64,000 bases of DNA, from assembly GCF_030816715.1 (NCBI RefSeq), contig NZ_JAUSYH010000001.1, positions 1,674,001 through 1,738,000 on the forward strand, read 5' to 3'. This DNA is from Streptomyces achromogenes (GTDB lineage Bacteria; Actinomycetota; Actinomycetes; Streptomycetales; Streptomycetaceae). The first letter of the stretch is position 1. Each line of letters opens with the position of its first letter. Below are positions 53,688 through 61,780 of the stretch, one piece after another. The notes beneath the pieces were generated by a model. That model saw only the letters and a list, made by a program, of their open reading frames with translations. It was not told the DNA's origin and ran no database searches. The position numbers were made by a program, and so were the translations under genes.

Positions 53688-54908
53688 ATGAGCGCAGTGG
53701 ACGACGAGGTCTGTACACCGGCGGAGGTCAAGCGCGCCCGGTACGCCGTGGCGGCCGTGTTCACCGTGCACGGCGCCGTCACCGGGTCCTTCGCCACCCG
53801 GGTGCCGTGGATCCAGGACCACGCCGACGTCTCCACCGGCCAGCTCGGCTTCGCCCTGGCCTTCACCGCGTTCGGCGCGGCCTGCGCGATGCCGCTGGCC
53901 GGCTCGGTCATCCACCGCTTCGGCAGCCGTACGGCCCTGCGCGGGCTGCTCGCGCTGTGGACGCTGTCGCTCGTCCTGCCCGCCCTCGCCCCGAACCTGC
54001 TGACGCTGTGCCTGGCGATGTTCGCCTACGGCGCGACCGCCGGCATGGCGGACGTCGCGATGAACGCCCTCGGTGTGGAGGTGGAGCGGCTGCTCCACAG
54101 GTCGGTCATGTCCGGGCTGCACGGCATGTGGAGCGCGGGCGCGCTGATCGGCTCGGCCGGCGGGACGCTCGCCGCCCACCTCGGCGCGGACGCCCGCGTG
54201 CACCACGCCCTGGCCGCGGCCGTCCTCACCGGGCTCGGGCTGCTGGCCTGTCAGTGGGTGCTGGACATCCGGCCGGCGGCGGGCGAGGAGCCGCCCCCGC
54301 GGTTCGCGCTGCCGCCCCGCTCGGCGCTGCTGATCGGCGCCGTCGGCTTCTGCGCGGTGTTCGCGGAGGGCGCGAGCCTGGACTGGTCGGCGGTGTACCT
54401 GCGCGACCGGCTCGAGTCGTCGGCCGGGGTCGCGGCGGCCTGCACGACCGGCTTCATGCTCACGATGGCGGTGGCGCGGATCGTGGGAGACGCGGTGGTC
54501 AACCGGTTCGGCGCGGTGCGCACGGTACGGGCGGGCGGGGTGCTGGCCGCACTCGGCGGGCTGCTGATCGTGGTCGCGGATCGTCCGGCGGTGGCCATCG
54601 GCGGGTTCGGGCTGATGGGGCTCGGCATCGCGGTCGTCGTACCGCTGTGCTTCGCCGCGGCCGGCCACGGCGGTCCGAACGCCAGTCAGGCCATCGCGGG
54701 CGTCGCGACGATCACGTACACCTCCGGACTGATCGCTCCGAGCCTGATCGGCGGGGTGGCCCAGGCGACCAGCCTGACGGCGTCGTTCGTCGTGGTGACG
54801 GTGCTGGCGTGCGGGCTCGTGGCCTTCGCGGGCGTGCTGCGCGGCGGGGAGCGGACGGGCGGGAAGGTCAGTCCGCAGGCCGCAGCAGTGCCCGGCCCGC
54901 GGCCCTGA
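53688..54908 (+). CDS. MFS transporter, sugar-type (FucP/YbjJ-like)
   Basis: A 406-aa transporter with about 12 membrane segments (for example AGMADVAMNALGVEVERL after TM4, FMLTMAVARIVGDAVVNRFG in the middle, and LMGLGIAVVVPLCFAAAG). The GMADVAMNA motif is typical of the FucP/YbjJ-like MFS branch. The ATG at 53688 has GGGAG 4 nt upstream. Divergent from the ROK regulator and its operator, which is the normal arrangement for sugar uptake or efflux under ROK control. Loss of the repressor by frameshift may leave it constitutive. Confidence 0.9.
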   Translation: MSAVDDEVCTPAEVKRARYAVAAVFTVHGAVTGSFATRVPWIQDHADVSTGQLGFALAFTAFGAACAMPLAGSVIHRFGSRTALRGLLALWTLSLVLPALAPNLLTLCLAMFAYGATAGMADVAMNALGVEVERLLHRSVMSGLHGMWSAGALIGSAGGTLAAHLGADARVHHALAAAVLTGLGLLACQWVLDIRPAAGEEPPPRFALPPRSALLIGAVGFCAVFAEGASLDWSAVYLRDRLESSAGVAAACTTGFMLTMAVARIVGDAVVNRFGAVRTVRAGGVLAALGGLLIVVADRPAVAIGGFGLMGLGIAVVVPLCFAAAGHGGPNASQAIAGVATITYTSGLIAPSLIGGVAQATSLTASFVVVTVLACGLVAFAGVLRGGERTGGKVSPQAAAVPGPRP

Positions 54909-54982
54909 AGGCCTCGCTCCAGGGCGCCGGGCGCATGGTCGCGGCGTCCAGCCGGACGAGGACCCGGACGCCCCGCGGCCCC
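54868..54982 (-). pseudogene. C-terminal remnant of a hotdog thioesterase-like gene
   Basis: On the minus strand the sequence ends with a protein-like tail (VLVRLDAATMRPAPWSEAFR, then AAGRALLRPAD and a stop). This is the kind of C-terminus found in acyl-CoA thioesterases ('...V.LD..T.rP.P.p..fr'). Upstream of about 54982 the frame becomes the antisense of the permease fragment, so the rest of the gene is absent. The family assignment is tentative. Confidence 0.45.
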
Positions 54983-55618
54983 TCGTTCGAGTGGTCGGCG
55001 ATCCTGGTGGCCCTGCCGGTCGTCATCGCGCTGGTCGCGGAGAACGCGGGGCACGTCAAGGCGGTCGGCGAGATGACCGGCGACAACCTGGACGACCGGC
55101 TCGGCACGGCGATCGCCGCCGACGGCGTCGGTTCGATGCTGTCCACGGCGGTGGGCGGGCCGCCCAACACCACCTACTCCGAGAACATCGGCGTGATGGC
55201 CGCGACCCGCGTCTACTCGACGGCCGCCTACTGGGCGGCCGCCGGCTTCGCCCTGCTGTTCGGCCTGTGCCCGAAGTTCGGTGCGGTGGTCGCCGCGATC
55301 CCCGGCGGCGTCCTCGGCGGCATCACCGTCATCCTCTACGGCATGATCGGCCTGCTCGGCGCGCAGATCTGGCTCAACGCCCGGGTCGATCTGCGCAACC
55401 CGCTGAACCTGGTCCCGGCCGCCGCGGGCATCATCATCGGCGTCGGCAACGTCACGATGAAGTTCACCGACACGTTCTCGCTGAGCGGCATCGCGCTCGG
55501 CACGATCGTCGTCATCGTCGGCTACCACGCGCTGCGCGCGTTCGCGCCCGCCCATCTCAGAACCCGGCGGCCGCTGCTGGACGAGGGCGTCAGCAGCTAC
55601 GACGACGCCAGCTCATAG
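54983..55618 (+). pseudogene. Uracil/xanthine permease, C-terminal half only
   Basis: About 211 residues from SFEWSAILVALPVVIALVAE to the stop are clearly the second half of a UraA/PyrP-type permease (NCS2 family), including GTAIAADGVGSMLSTAVGGP and NTTYSENIGVMAATRVYS. A complete protein has about 430-460 residues, so the N-terminal half is missing. No start codon with a ribosome binding site precedes it. The gene is therefore a truncated, probably non-functional remnant. Its end overlaps the GH6 gene by 22 nt on the opposite strand. Confidence 0.9.
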
Positions 55619-56760
55619 GCGTACGCGGGGCTGAACTCGCCCGCCGCCCCCCTGCAGCCGTCCGACTCCCCCGGAAGCTTCACCCACAGATAGGCGTCGA
55701 TCCGTGCCTGCCCGGTGTCGAAGGTGGGCGCCCGGCCGATCCTGCGGCCGTCCGGGTCGCACCACTCGCCGTCGGCCGGCGCGCCGTTGCCGTTGCGGCT
55801 CGTGTCGATGACCGCGCCCAGGCCCGCCGGACCGCCCAGCGCGTCCAGCACCCGGCGCGCGTAGGCGGCCTCGTCTGCGGTGCCGCGGAAGTTGGACACA
55901 TTGCTGAAGATCCCGTCGGAGGACGCGGCGGAGGCGGCGCCGGCCTGCTTCAGCAGCGCGGCCTGCTCCGCCGGCGGGTTCCAGTGGGAGTGGCCGGCGT
56001 CGTAGTAGACCCGGGCCGCCGGGTTCGCCGCCTTCAACACCCGCCCCGCTCGGGCCAGGGCGGCGAAGCGGTCGGCCCGCGCGCCCGCGTCGAGACAGTC
56101 GGCCTGGGCGATCGAGTCCGGCTCCAGGATGACGACCGCCTCGCGGGAGCCGAGGCCTGCGGCGAACCGGTCGATCCAGCCGGCGTAGGCGTCGCTGTCG
56201 GGCGCTCCGCCCTCGGAGGCGCCGCCGCAGTCGCGGTCCGGGATCGCGTACGCCACGAGGACGGGGACCCGGCCCTGGGCGGCGGCGTCCGAGGTGACCG
56301 CGCGGACCCGGGCGGCGATCGTGCCGGGCGCGTAGTCGGCGAACCAGACCGCGGCCGGCCGGTTCGCGATCCGGGACTCGATGACGGGGGTGCGCGGGTC
56401 GGCCGGGTGGTCTCGGACCCAGTCGAGGACCTGGGACTCGGAGTGGCGGTACAGGCCGGTGGACGCGGCCACCGCCCGGGGTTCGCGCGCCGCGCGGCGG
56501 CCGGCCGGGGGAGCCGGCGTCGCGACGGGCGAGGCGGTGGAGGGCGCCGCGGAGACGGACGGGGAGGGCGGTGGGGAGGGGGACAGCAGCGTCGCGCCGG
56601 CACGCGGCCGGGCGCCGTCGGTGCCGCGGCCGTGACTCCGCTCGTCGCCGTCGCCGAGCGCGGTCACCATCCCGGCCGCGGCGCCGAGGGCGACCACGGC
56701 CGAGGCGACTGCGGCCATGGCGGTGCGTCGGCCGGCCCGTCGCTCACGTACCCCTGACAC
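55597..56760 (-). CDS. Glycoside hydrolase family 6 cellulase, membrane-anchored or secreted
   Basis: A 387-aa GH6 enzyme. An N-terminal hydrophobic helix (TAMAAVASAVVALGAAAGMV) preceded by arginines is followed by a Pro/Ser-rich linker and the catalytic barrel: VWFADYAPG, AYAIPDRDCGGASEGGAPDS (catalytic Asp region), AVVILEPDSIAQADC, YYDAGHSHW, IFSNVSNFRGT, VIDTSRNGNG, WCDPDGRRIG, DAYLWVKLPGESDGC. No cellulose-binding module is visible. Probable endo-beta-1,4-glucanase. The GTG at 56760 is chosen because GGGAGGGGG precedes it and the signal starts shortly after. Confidence 0.93.
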   Translation of the reverse strand: MSGVRERRAGRRTAMAAVASAVVALGAAAGMVTALGDGDERSHGRGTDGARPRAGATLLSPSPPPSPSVSAAPSTASPVATPAPPAGRRAAREPRAVAASTGLYRHSESQVLDWVRDHPADPRTPVIESRIANRPAAVWFADYAPGTIAARVRAVTSDAAAQGRVPVLVAYAIPDRDCGGASEGGAPDSDAYAGWIDRFAAGLGSREAVVILEPDSIAQADCLDAGARADRFAALARAGRVLKAANPAARVYYDAGHSHWNPPAEQAALLKQAGAASAASSDGIFSNVSNFRGTADEAAYARRVLDALGGPAGLGAVIDTSRNGNGAPADGEWCDPDGRRIGRAPTFDTGQARIDAYLWVKLPGESDGCRGAAGEFSPAYAYELASS

Positions 56761-56861
56761 GGTGCTGTTCCCCCTCCCGCGCGACGGACCCGTTCCCCCG
56801 TTCCGGGGAAGCGTCGGGCTCGCCGGCACGCGGGCCAGCCTAGGACTGCCACCCTGCCCCC

Positions 56862-57575
56862 ATGCCGCAATTGGAACAGTTCACCGCTCCCTTCGACGCG
56901 GGGCCCGGCCCGGCCGGCCCGAGCCTCGACGGCGTGCTCGCCCGGATGCGCGCCCTCGACGCGGCCCTGCCTCCGCGCGACGGGGTCGCGGTCTTCAACC
57001 GCGTCTATCTCGCCGTGACCGAGGAGGTCGGCCGGCGCGTCGACCGGGGCCGCTTCCCCGACCCGCACGCCGCGATCACGCTGGACGTACGGTTCGCCGA
57101 GCGTTACCTGGACGCGGTGGATCCGGCGCCCGGCGTCCGGCGTCCGCCCGCCTGCTGGCGCCCGCTGCTGCAGTTCCGCCGCCACCCCGGCGTACGCCCG
57201 CTGCAGTTCGCCCTCGCGGGCATCAACGCGCACATCGGGCACGACCTCGCGCTCGCCGTCGTGGACGCCTGTCGTAGCCTCGGCTGCGAACCGGCCGCGC
57301 TGGAGGACGAGTTCGACCGCGTGGGCGATCTCCTCGTCTCGCTGGAGGAGCGACTCCGCGAAGAGCTGATGCCGGGCCCCGATCTGCTGCAGATCGCCGA
57401 TCCGCTCACCCATCTGCTCGGGGCCTGGAGCCTGGAGCGTGCCCGGGACGCCACCTGGACGGCGGCCCGGGCGCTGTGGGCGCTGCGCCGACTCCCCGAC
57501 GTGGCCGTGGAGTTCACCGAGCGCCTCGACACGGCCGTCGGCTTCGCGGGGCGGATGATGCTCACCCCGCTGTGA
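56862..57575 (+). CDS. DUF5995 family protein
   Basis: A 237-aa helical soluble protein with the segments RDGVAVFNRVYLAVTEEVGR, WRPLLQFRRHPGVRPLQFAL and AGINAHIGHDLALAVVD, which match my memory of the DUF5995 family of actinobacteria. The central NAHIGHDL with two His residues could bind metal. No enzymatic function is known. It is divergent from the GH6 gene; no strong ribosome binding site is seen before the ATG. Confidence 0.82.
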   Translation: MPQLEQFTAPFDAGPGPAGPSLDGVLARMRALDAALPPRDGVAVFNRVYLAVTEEVGRRVDRGRFPDPHAAITLDVRFAERYLDAVDPAPGVRRPPACWRPLLQFRRHPGVRPLQFALAGINAHIGHDLALAVVDACRSLGCEPAALEDEFDRVGDLLVSLEERLREELMPGPDLLQIADPLTHLLGAWSLERARDATWTAARALWALRRLPDVAVEFTERLDTAVGFAGRMMLTPL

Positions 57576-57640
57576 GGCGCCGGAGGGCGCGGCACCCGCA
57601 AAGGCGTGCTGGTGGGGGCTCGCCGGGTGGGGGTGGGGGC

Positions 57641-59338
57641 TCAGTCCTCCGGGAGTTCCACGGGCGCGATCTCGTCGTACACGTCGCCCGGGCCCGGGTT
57701 GGCGGCGTCGGTCGCCCCGCCGAAGTGGTGCATGACGCCCCAGACGGCGTTGAGCGCGGTCTGCACGGCACCCTCGGCCCAGCCGGCCGTCCAGGAGATG
57801 TCGTCGCCGGCGAGGAAGACGCCCCGCTTGTCCTCGGGCAGCCGGTCCTGCATGAAGTGGGTGAACAGTCGCCGCTGGTAGCGGTAGTGGCCGGGCAGGT
57901 TGGCCTTGAACGCGCCCATGAAGTAGGGCTCGTTCTCCCAGGACACCGTCACCGGGTTGCCGATGACGTGCTTCCTGATGTCGACCTTCGGGTAGATCTC
58001 GCCGAGCGACTTCAGCATGACCTCCATCCGCTCGTTCGCGGACAGCGGCAGCCACTTCAGGCTGTCGTCGCACCAGGTGTACGAGAGGCAGATGACGGCG
58101 GGCCGGTCGGGGCCGTCGTCGAGCAGGTACGTCCCGCGCGTCATACGGTCGGTGAGGGTCATCGACATGACGTCCCGGCCGGTGGTCCCGTCCTTGTCGA
58201 GCCAGAACGGCCGGTCGACGGGCACGAACAGCTTGCTGGACTCCATGTAGTGGGTGCGCTCGATCGCGGTCCAGTGGTCGATCGGGAAGAGCGAGTCGTC
58301 GCAGGCGATCTTCGACAGCAGCATCCAGGACTGGGCGGTGAAGACCGCCGCCCGGTAGGTGCGGATGTCGCCGTTGGCGTCGGTCACGGTGATCCGGTCG
58401 CCCGCGGTGCGGTGCAGCCGGGTCACGGCCGGGCGCGGCTCGCCGCCCTCGTGCAGCGAGCTGAGCGAGGTGCCGTAGGGCCAGTGGACGATCTTCTCCG
58501 GTTCGCGTTCCCACAGGCGCAGCGGCAGCTGCTGGGAGCCGCCGACGATGCCGCGGTGGTGGTCGTCGGCCTCGGTGTAGACGACGCGCAGGATCTCCAG
58601 GATGGAGTTGGGGAAGTCGGTGTCCCAGCCGCCGGTGCCGAAGCCGACCTGGCCGAAGATCTCCCGGTGGCGGAAGGACCGGAAGGCCTCGGAGTCGCAG
58701 AGGAAGCCGTAGAAGGTCTGGTTGTCGAGCTTCTCGACGAGTTTCGCCCAGATCTCGCGGATGCGCGGCACGTCCCGCTCGCGCATGGCCCGGTTCATGT
58801 CGGAGAAGTCGGCGCCCTCTTCGAGGCACGTGTTCCAGGCGGCGGCGACGTCACGGTAGACCTGTGGCAGGTCGCCGATCGTCTCGGCGTAGTGCGACTC
58901 GCCCTTGAGGTCGACGACCGTCGAAGGGGTGGCCTCCGCGAGGGGGTTGGGGAACGGCCGGGTCTCCAGTCCCACCAGGTCGATGTAGTGCTGGAGCGCC
59001 GTGGAGGACGGCGGGAAGCGCATCGCGCCCATCTCGGCGGTGAGGGAGGGGTCGCAGCCCTCGAAGCCGACGGTGCGCAGCCGTCCGCCGATCCGGTCGG
59101 CCTCGTAGACGACCGGCTTGAGCCCCATCTTCATCAGCTCGTACGCGGCCACGATGCCGGACAACCCGCCGCCGATGACGGCGACCTCGGCGCCGTGCTC
59201 GGTCGCCGGGATCTGGCCGAGGCCCGCCGGATGGGCGAGGAAGTCGTCGTAGGCGTACGGGAAGTCCGGACCGAACATGGTGATCGGCGGCTGCTGCTCG
59301 TCTGCGTGCTCGACGGCGTTGGGCACGGTGGACGTCAT
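57641..59338 (-). CDS. davB: Lysine 2-monooxygenase-like flavin amine oxidase (DavB type)
   Basis: A 565-aa FAD amine oxidase. The dinucleotide fold VAVIGGGLSGIVAAYELMKM is followed by VVYEADRIGGRLR, and the C-terminal FAD region reads VFLAGDDISWTAGWAEGAVQ. Several long stretches (PITMFGPDFPYAYDDFLAHP, GQVGFGTGGWDTDFPNSILE, LTDRMTRGTYL) closely resemble Pseudomonas DavB as I recall it. DavB oxidatively decarboxylates L-lysine to 5-aminovaleramide. The nitrilase-type amidase encoded directly upstream would hydrolyse that amide, as DavA does. The related tryptophan monooxygenase IaaM is less likely because of this partner. AAGGAG precedes the ATG. Confidence 0.85.
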   Translation of the reverse strand: MTSTVPNAVEHADEQQPPITMFGPDFPYAYDDFLAHPAGLGQIPATEHGAEVAVIGGGLSGIVAAYELMKMGLKPVVYEADRIGGRLRTVGFEGCDPSLTAEMGAMRFPPSSTALQHYIDLVGLETRPFPNPLAEATPSTVVDLKGESHYAETIGDLPQVYRDVAAAWNTCLEEGADFSDMNRAMRERDVPRIREIWAKLVEKLDNQTFYGFLCDSEAFRSFRHREIFGQVGFGTGGWDTDFPNSILEILRVVYTEADDHHRGIVGGSQQLPLRLWEREPEKIVHWPYGTSLSSLHEGGEPRPAVTRLHRTAGDRITVTDANGDIRTYRAAVFTAQSWMLLSKIACDDSLFPIDHWTAIERTHYMESSKLFVPVDRPFWLDKDGTTGRDVMSMTLTDRMTRGTYLLDDGPDRPAVICLSYTWCDDSLKWLPLSANERMEVMLKSLGEIYPKVDIRKHVIGNPVTVSWENEPYFMGAFKANLPGHYRYQRRLFTHFMQDRLPEDKRGVFLAGDDISWTAGWAEGAVQTALNAVWGVMHHFGGATDAANPGPGDVYDEIAPVELPED

Positions 59339-59408
59339 GGGGTGCGGACTCCTTGCGGCAAAGATGAGCGGAGGGTGTGCGGCGTACGGCGGGCCGACGG
59401 GCCGGCGG

Positions 59409-60197
59409 TCAGACCAGGGACCCGTAGAGGCCGGGGCGGCGGTCCCGCAGGTAGGGGTTGGCCTCGCGGGAGGCGGCGAGGGCGACCGGGTCGGCGTCGG
59501 CGAACACCAGTTCCTCGGCGCGGCCGGCGCGCGCCCGGGCGATCCCGTCGGGACCGGCCAGCGTGGAGAGTCCGACGAACTCGAACTCCCCTTCCCGGCC
59601 GACCCGGTTGACGTAGGCGATGTACATCTGGTTCTCGAAGGCGCGCACCGGGATCATCGACTCGGCGACGAACTGGAAGGGATGCATCTGCGCGGTCGGC
59701 ACGACGAGCAGGTCGGTGCCGGCCAGCGCGTGCGCCCGCACGTTCTCCGGGAACTCGACGTCGTAGCAGATCAGCAGGCCGACGGTGAGGCCGTTCAGCT
59801 CGGCCTGGACGACGGGCTGCCCGCCCTCGGTGAAGTGGTCGCGCTCGAAGCAGCCGAAGAGGTGGGTCTTGCGGTAGTTCGCGAGGCGGCCGCCGTCGGC
59901 GGAGATCAGCTGGACCGCGTTGTGGACGGTCCCGCCGGAGCGCTCCGGGTAGCCGTAGGCGATCGCGATGCCGTGCCGTGCGGCGGTCCCGGCGACGGCG
60001 TCCGCGCAGTCGCCGTCGGCGGGTTCGGCGAGGCGGGCGACGTCGTCGCCGATGGCGTACCCGGTGAGGAACATCTCCGGCGTGACGAGCAGCCCGGCGC
60101 CCGCGGCGGCGGCCCGGTCGGCGGCCTCGTCGAGGACCTTGAGGTTCTCGACGACGGAGCCGGGGCGGCCGGAGCTCTGGAGCAGGGCGGTGCGCAT
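59409..60197 (-). CDS. davA: Nitrilase-superfamily amidase, probable 5-aminovaleramidase (DavA type)
   Basis: A 262-aa carbon-nitrogen hydrolase with the complete catalytic triad: Glu in LLVTPEMFLTGY, Lys in NYRKTHLFG, Cys in GLLICYDVEFPENVR. It is first in a two-gene operon with davB, 70 nt apart. Together they would convert lysine via 5-aminovaleramide to 5-aminovalerate. A similar amidase could serve other amides, so the substrate is inferred from the partner gene. GTGAGG lies 7 nt before the ATG. Confidence 0.85.
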   Translation of the reverse strand: MRTALLQSSGRPGSVVENLKVLDEAADRAAAAGAGLLVTPEMFLTGYAIGDDVARLAEPADGDCADAVAGTAARHGIAIAYGYPERSGGTVHNAVQLISADGGRLANYRKTHLFGCFERDHFTEGGQPVVQAELNGLTVGLLICYDVEFPENVRAHALAGTDLLVVPTAQMHPFQFVAESMIPVRAFENQMYIAYVNRVGREGEFEFVGLSTLAGPDGIARARAGRAEELVFADADPVALAASREANPYLRDRRPGLYGSLV

Positions 60198-60393
60198 GCG
60201 TGATCCTCACCGGACGAAAGGGTGGTTGTGGGGGCCACCTAGACGGTACGGGCGGCCGCGCGGGCCGGACAAGGAGGAGCCGTTGCGCGACGGTGAGCGG
60301 TTCGTTGCGTGCGCGACGGGTGGGACGGCGATTCGTTGCGCGTCTCCCCGCGTTCCCCTCTCCCGGGCCCGCCGACAGAGCGCTCGCTCGTCC

Positions 60394-61674
60394 TCAGTCC
60401 CCTCTCCCCCGGCCCTGCGGCAGGGCACGCGACCGCCCTCTCCCCCGGCCCCGCGGCAGCGCACCCGTCCCCTTCCGCCGCAGGCCCACCGCCAGGGCCG
60501 TGAGCAGATACGGCAGCGCGCACAGGGCGAACACGGTGCCGTGCGAGAACCGCGCACCGAGGACGCCGTACGCGCCGTACACCGCGACGGTCACCAGCTC
60601 GGTGCCCAGGCCGGCGATCGAGGTCAGGGTGGCCCGTGCGGTGCCCTCGATGCGCTGCTGGAGCCGGACGTCGGCCAGGACGGTCGCCGTCTGGAAGCCG
60701 CCGAAGGCGAGGCCGACGAGGACGATGCCGGCCTGCGCGCCCGTCAGCGCGCCGGCCGCGAGGGCGAGCGCGGCGCAGACGAGGACCGCCGCCAGGCCGG
60801 TGCGGCCGAGGCGCTCGGCCGCACCGGCCAGCAGGCTGCCCGCCGTCACACCGGCCCAGATCACCATGAGCAGGTAGGGGACGGCCGTGTCCGCCGCGCC
60901 GGTCTCCCTGACCAGCAGCGGGGTGTACTCGTCGAGCGCGCCCCACACCGCGGTGACGGCGGGGACGAGCAGCAGCGCGCCGAGCGGGGGACGGTCCCGG
61001 CGCAGTCCGGCGAGTCCGGCCGGTCCGCAGAGACCGGTGCGCATCCGCCGGGTCCAGCCCTCGTCGGGCTCGTCCCCGTCGGCGGCCGTGCGCTGGTCCT
61101 CGCCCTCACCGCCGCCGGGGCCCTCACCGCCGGGGCCCTCACCGCCGACGGTGCCGCTCCCGGCGGGCGGCCGGGTGCGGTGCTCCGGGAAGCAGGCCGC
61201 CGTCGCGGCGCAGAGCAGGCACGCCAGCACGCTGGCCGCGCCGACGGCCGGGTATCCGCCGGCCGCGAACACCGGGCCGGCCAGCCCCGTCGCCGCCATC
61301 ACGGCCACCTGGCCCACCGCGTGCGCGCGCCCCATGACCGCGGCGTACCGGTCGGCGGCGCCGGCCCCGTCCAGCTCCTCGTAGACCAGCGCCTCCAGCG
61401 CGCCGGAGCCCAGCGCGCCACGGGCGCCCCACAGGACGAAGCCGGCCGCGAAGGCCCCGTACGAGGGGAACAGCACCCACAGCGCGAAGCCGGCCGCGCC
61501 CAGGAGCGGGCCGGTCCACAGCAGCAGCCGCCGGGAGACGGCGTCCGCCCAGGCGCCCGAGGGCACCTCGAGCAGGACGCCGGTCAGCGACCACAGCACG
61601 AAGAGGGAGGAGATCTGCCCGACGGACAGCCCGGCGTCCGCGAACAGCAACGCGTACACCGGGTAGAGCAGCAC
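60394..61674 (-). CDS. MFS transporter with uncertain N-terminus
   Basis: About 426 residues of a 12-helix MFS protein, with ISSLFVLWSLTGVLLEVPSG, GALGSGALEALVYEEL and an acidic Gly/Glu-rich cytoplasmic loop (TVGGEGPGGEGPGGGEGED). The GTG at 61674 falls inside TM1: in-frame codons before it read LTATLYAYAFLDEF, which belongs to the helix. Going further upstream a TGA (61746-61744) stops the frame six codons after a possible ATG at 61761. The true start may be a CTG between the two, or the gene may have acquired a stop. The Arg/Gly-rich C-terminus is unusual. Confidence 0.75.
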   Translation of the reverse strand: MLLYPVYALLFADAGLSVGQISSLFVLWSLTGVLLEVPSGAWADAVSRRLLLWTGPLLGAAGFALWVLFPSYGAFAAGFVLWGARGALGSGALEALVYEELDGAGAADRYAAVMGRAHAVGQVAVMAATGLAGPVFAAGGYPAVGAASVLACLLCAATAACFPEHRTRPPAGSGTVGGEGPGGEGPGGGEGEDQRTAADGDEPDEGWTRRMRTGLCGPAGLAGLRRDRPPLGALLLVPAVTAVWGALDEYTPLLVRETGAADTAVPYLLMVIWAGVTAGSLLAGAAERLGRTGLAAVLVCAALALAAGALTGAQAGIVLVGLAFGGFQTATVLADVRLQQRIEGTARATLTSIAGLGTELVTVAVYGAYGVLGARFSHGTVFALCALPYLLTALAVGLRRKGTGALPRGRGRGRSRALPQGRGRGD

Positions 61675-61780
61675 GAACTCGTCGAGGAACGCGTACGCGT
61701 AGAGCGTGGCGGTCAGTCGACGGACGCCGGAGCCGGTCGTGGATCAATGTCGCCAGGTCATGCCGTCGATGGTAGGCGGT

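Noticed and set aside
57641..60197. Indole-3-acetic acid synthesis genes (IaaM/IaaH)
   Set aside because: The oxidase segments match lysine monooxygenase better, and the amidase is a nitrilase-fold enzyme, whereas IaaH is an amidase-signature enzyme.
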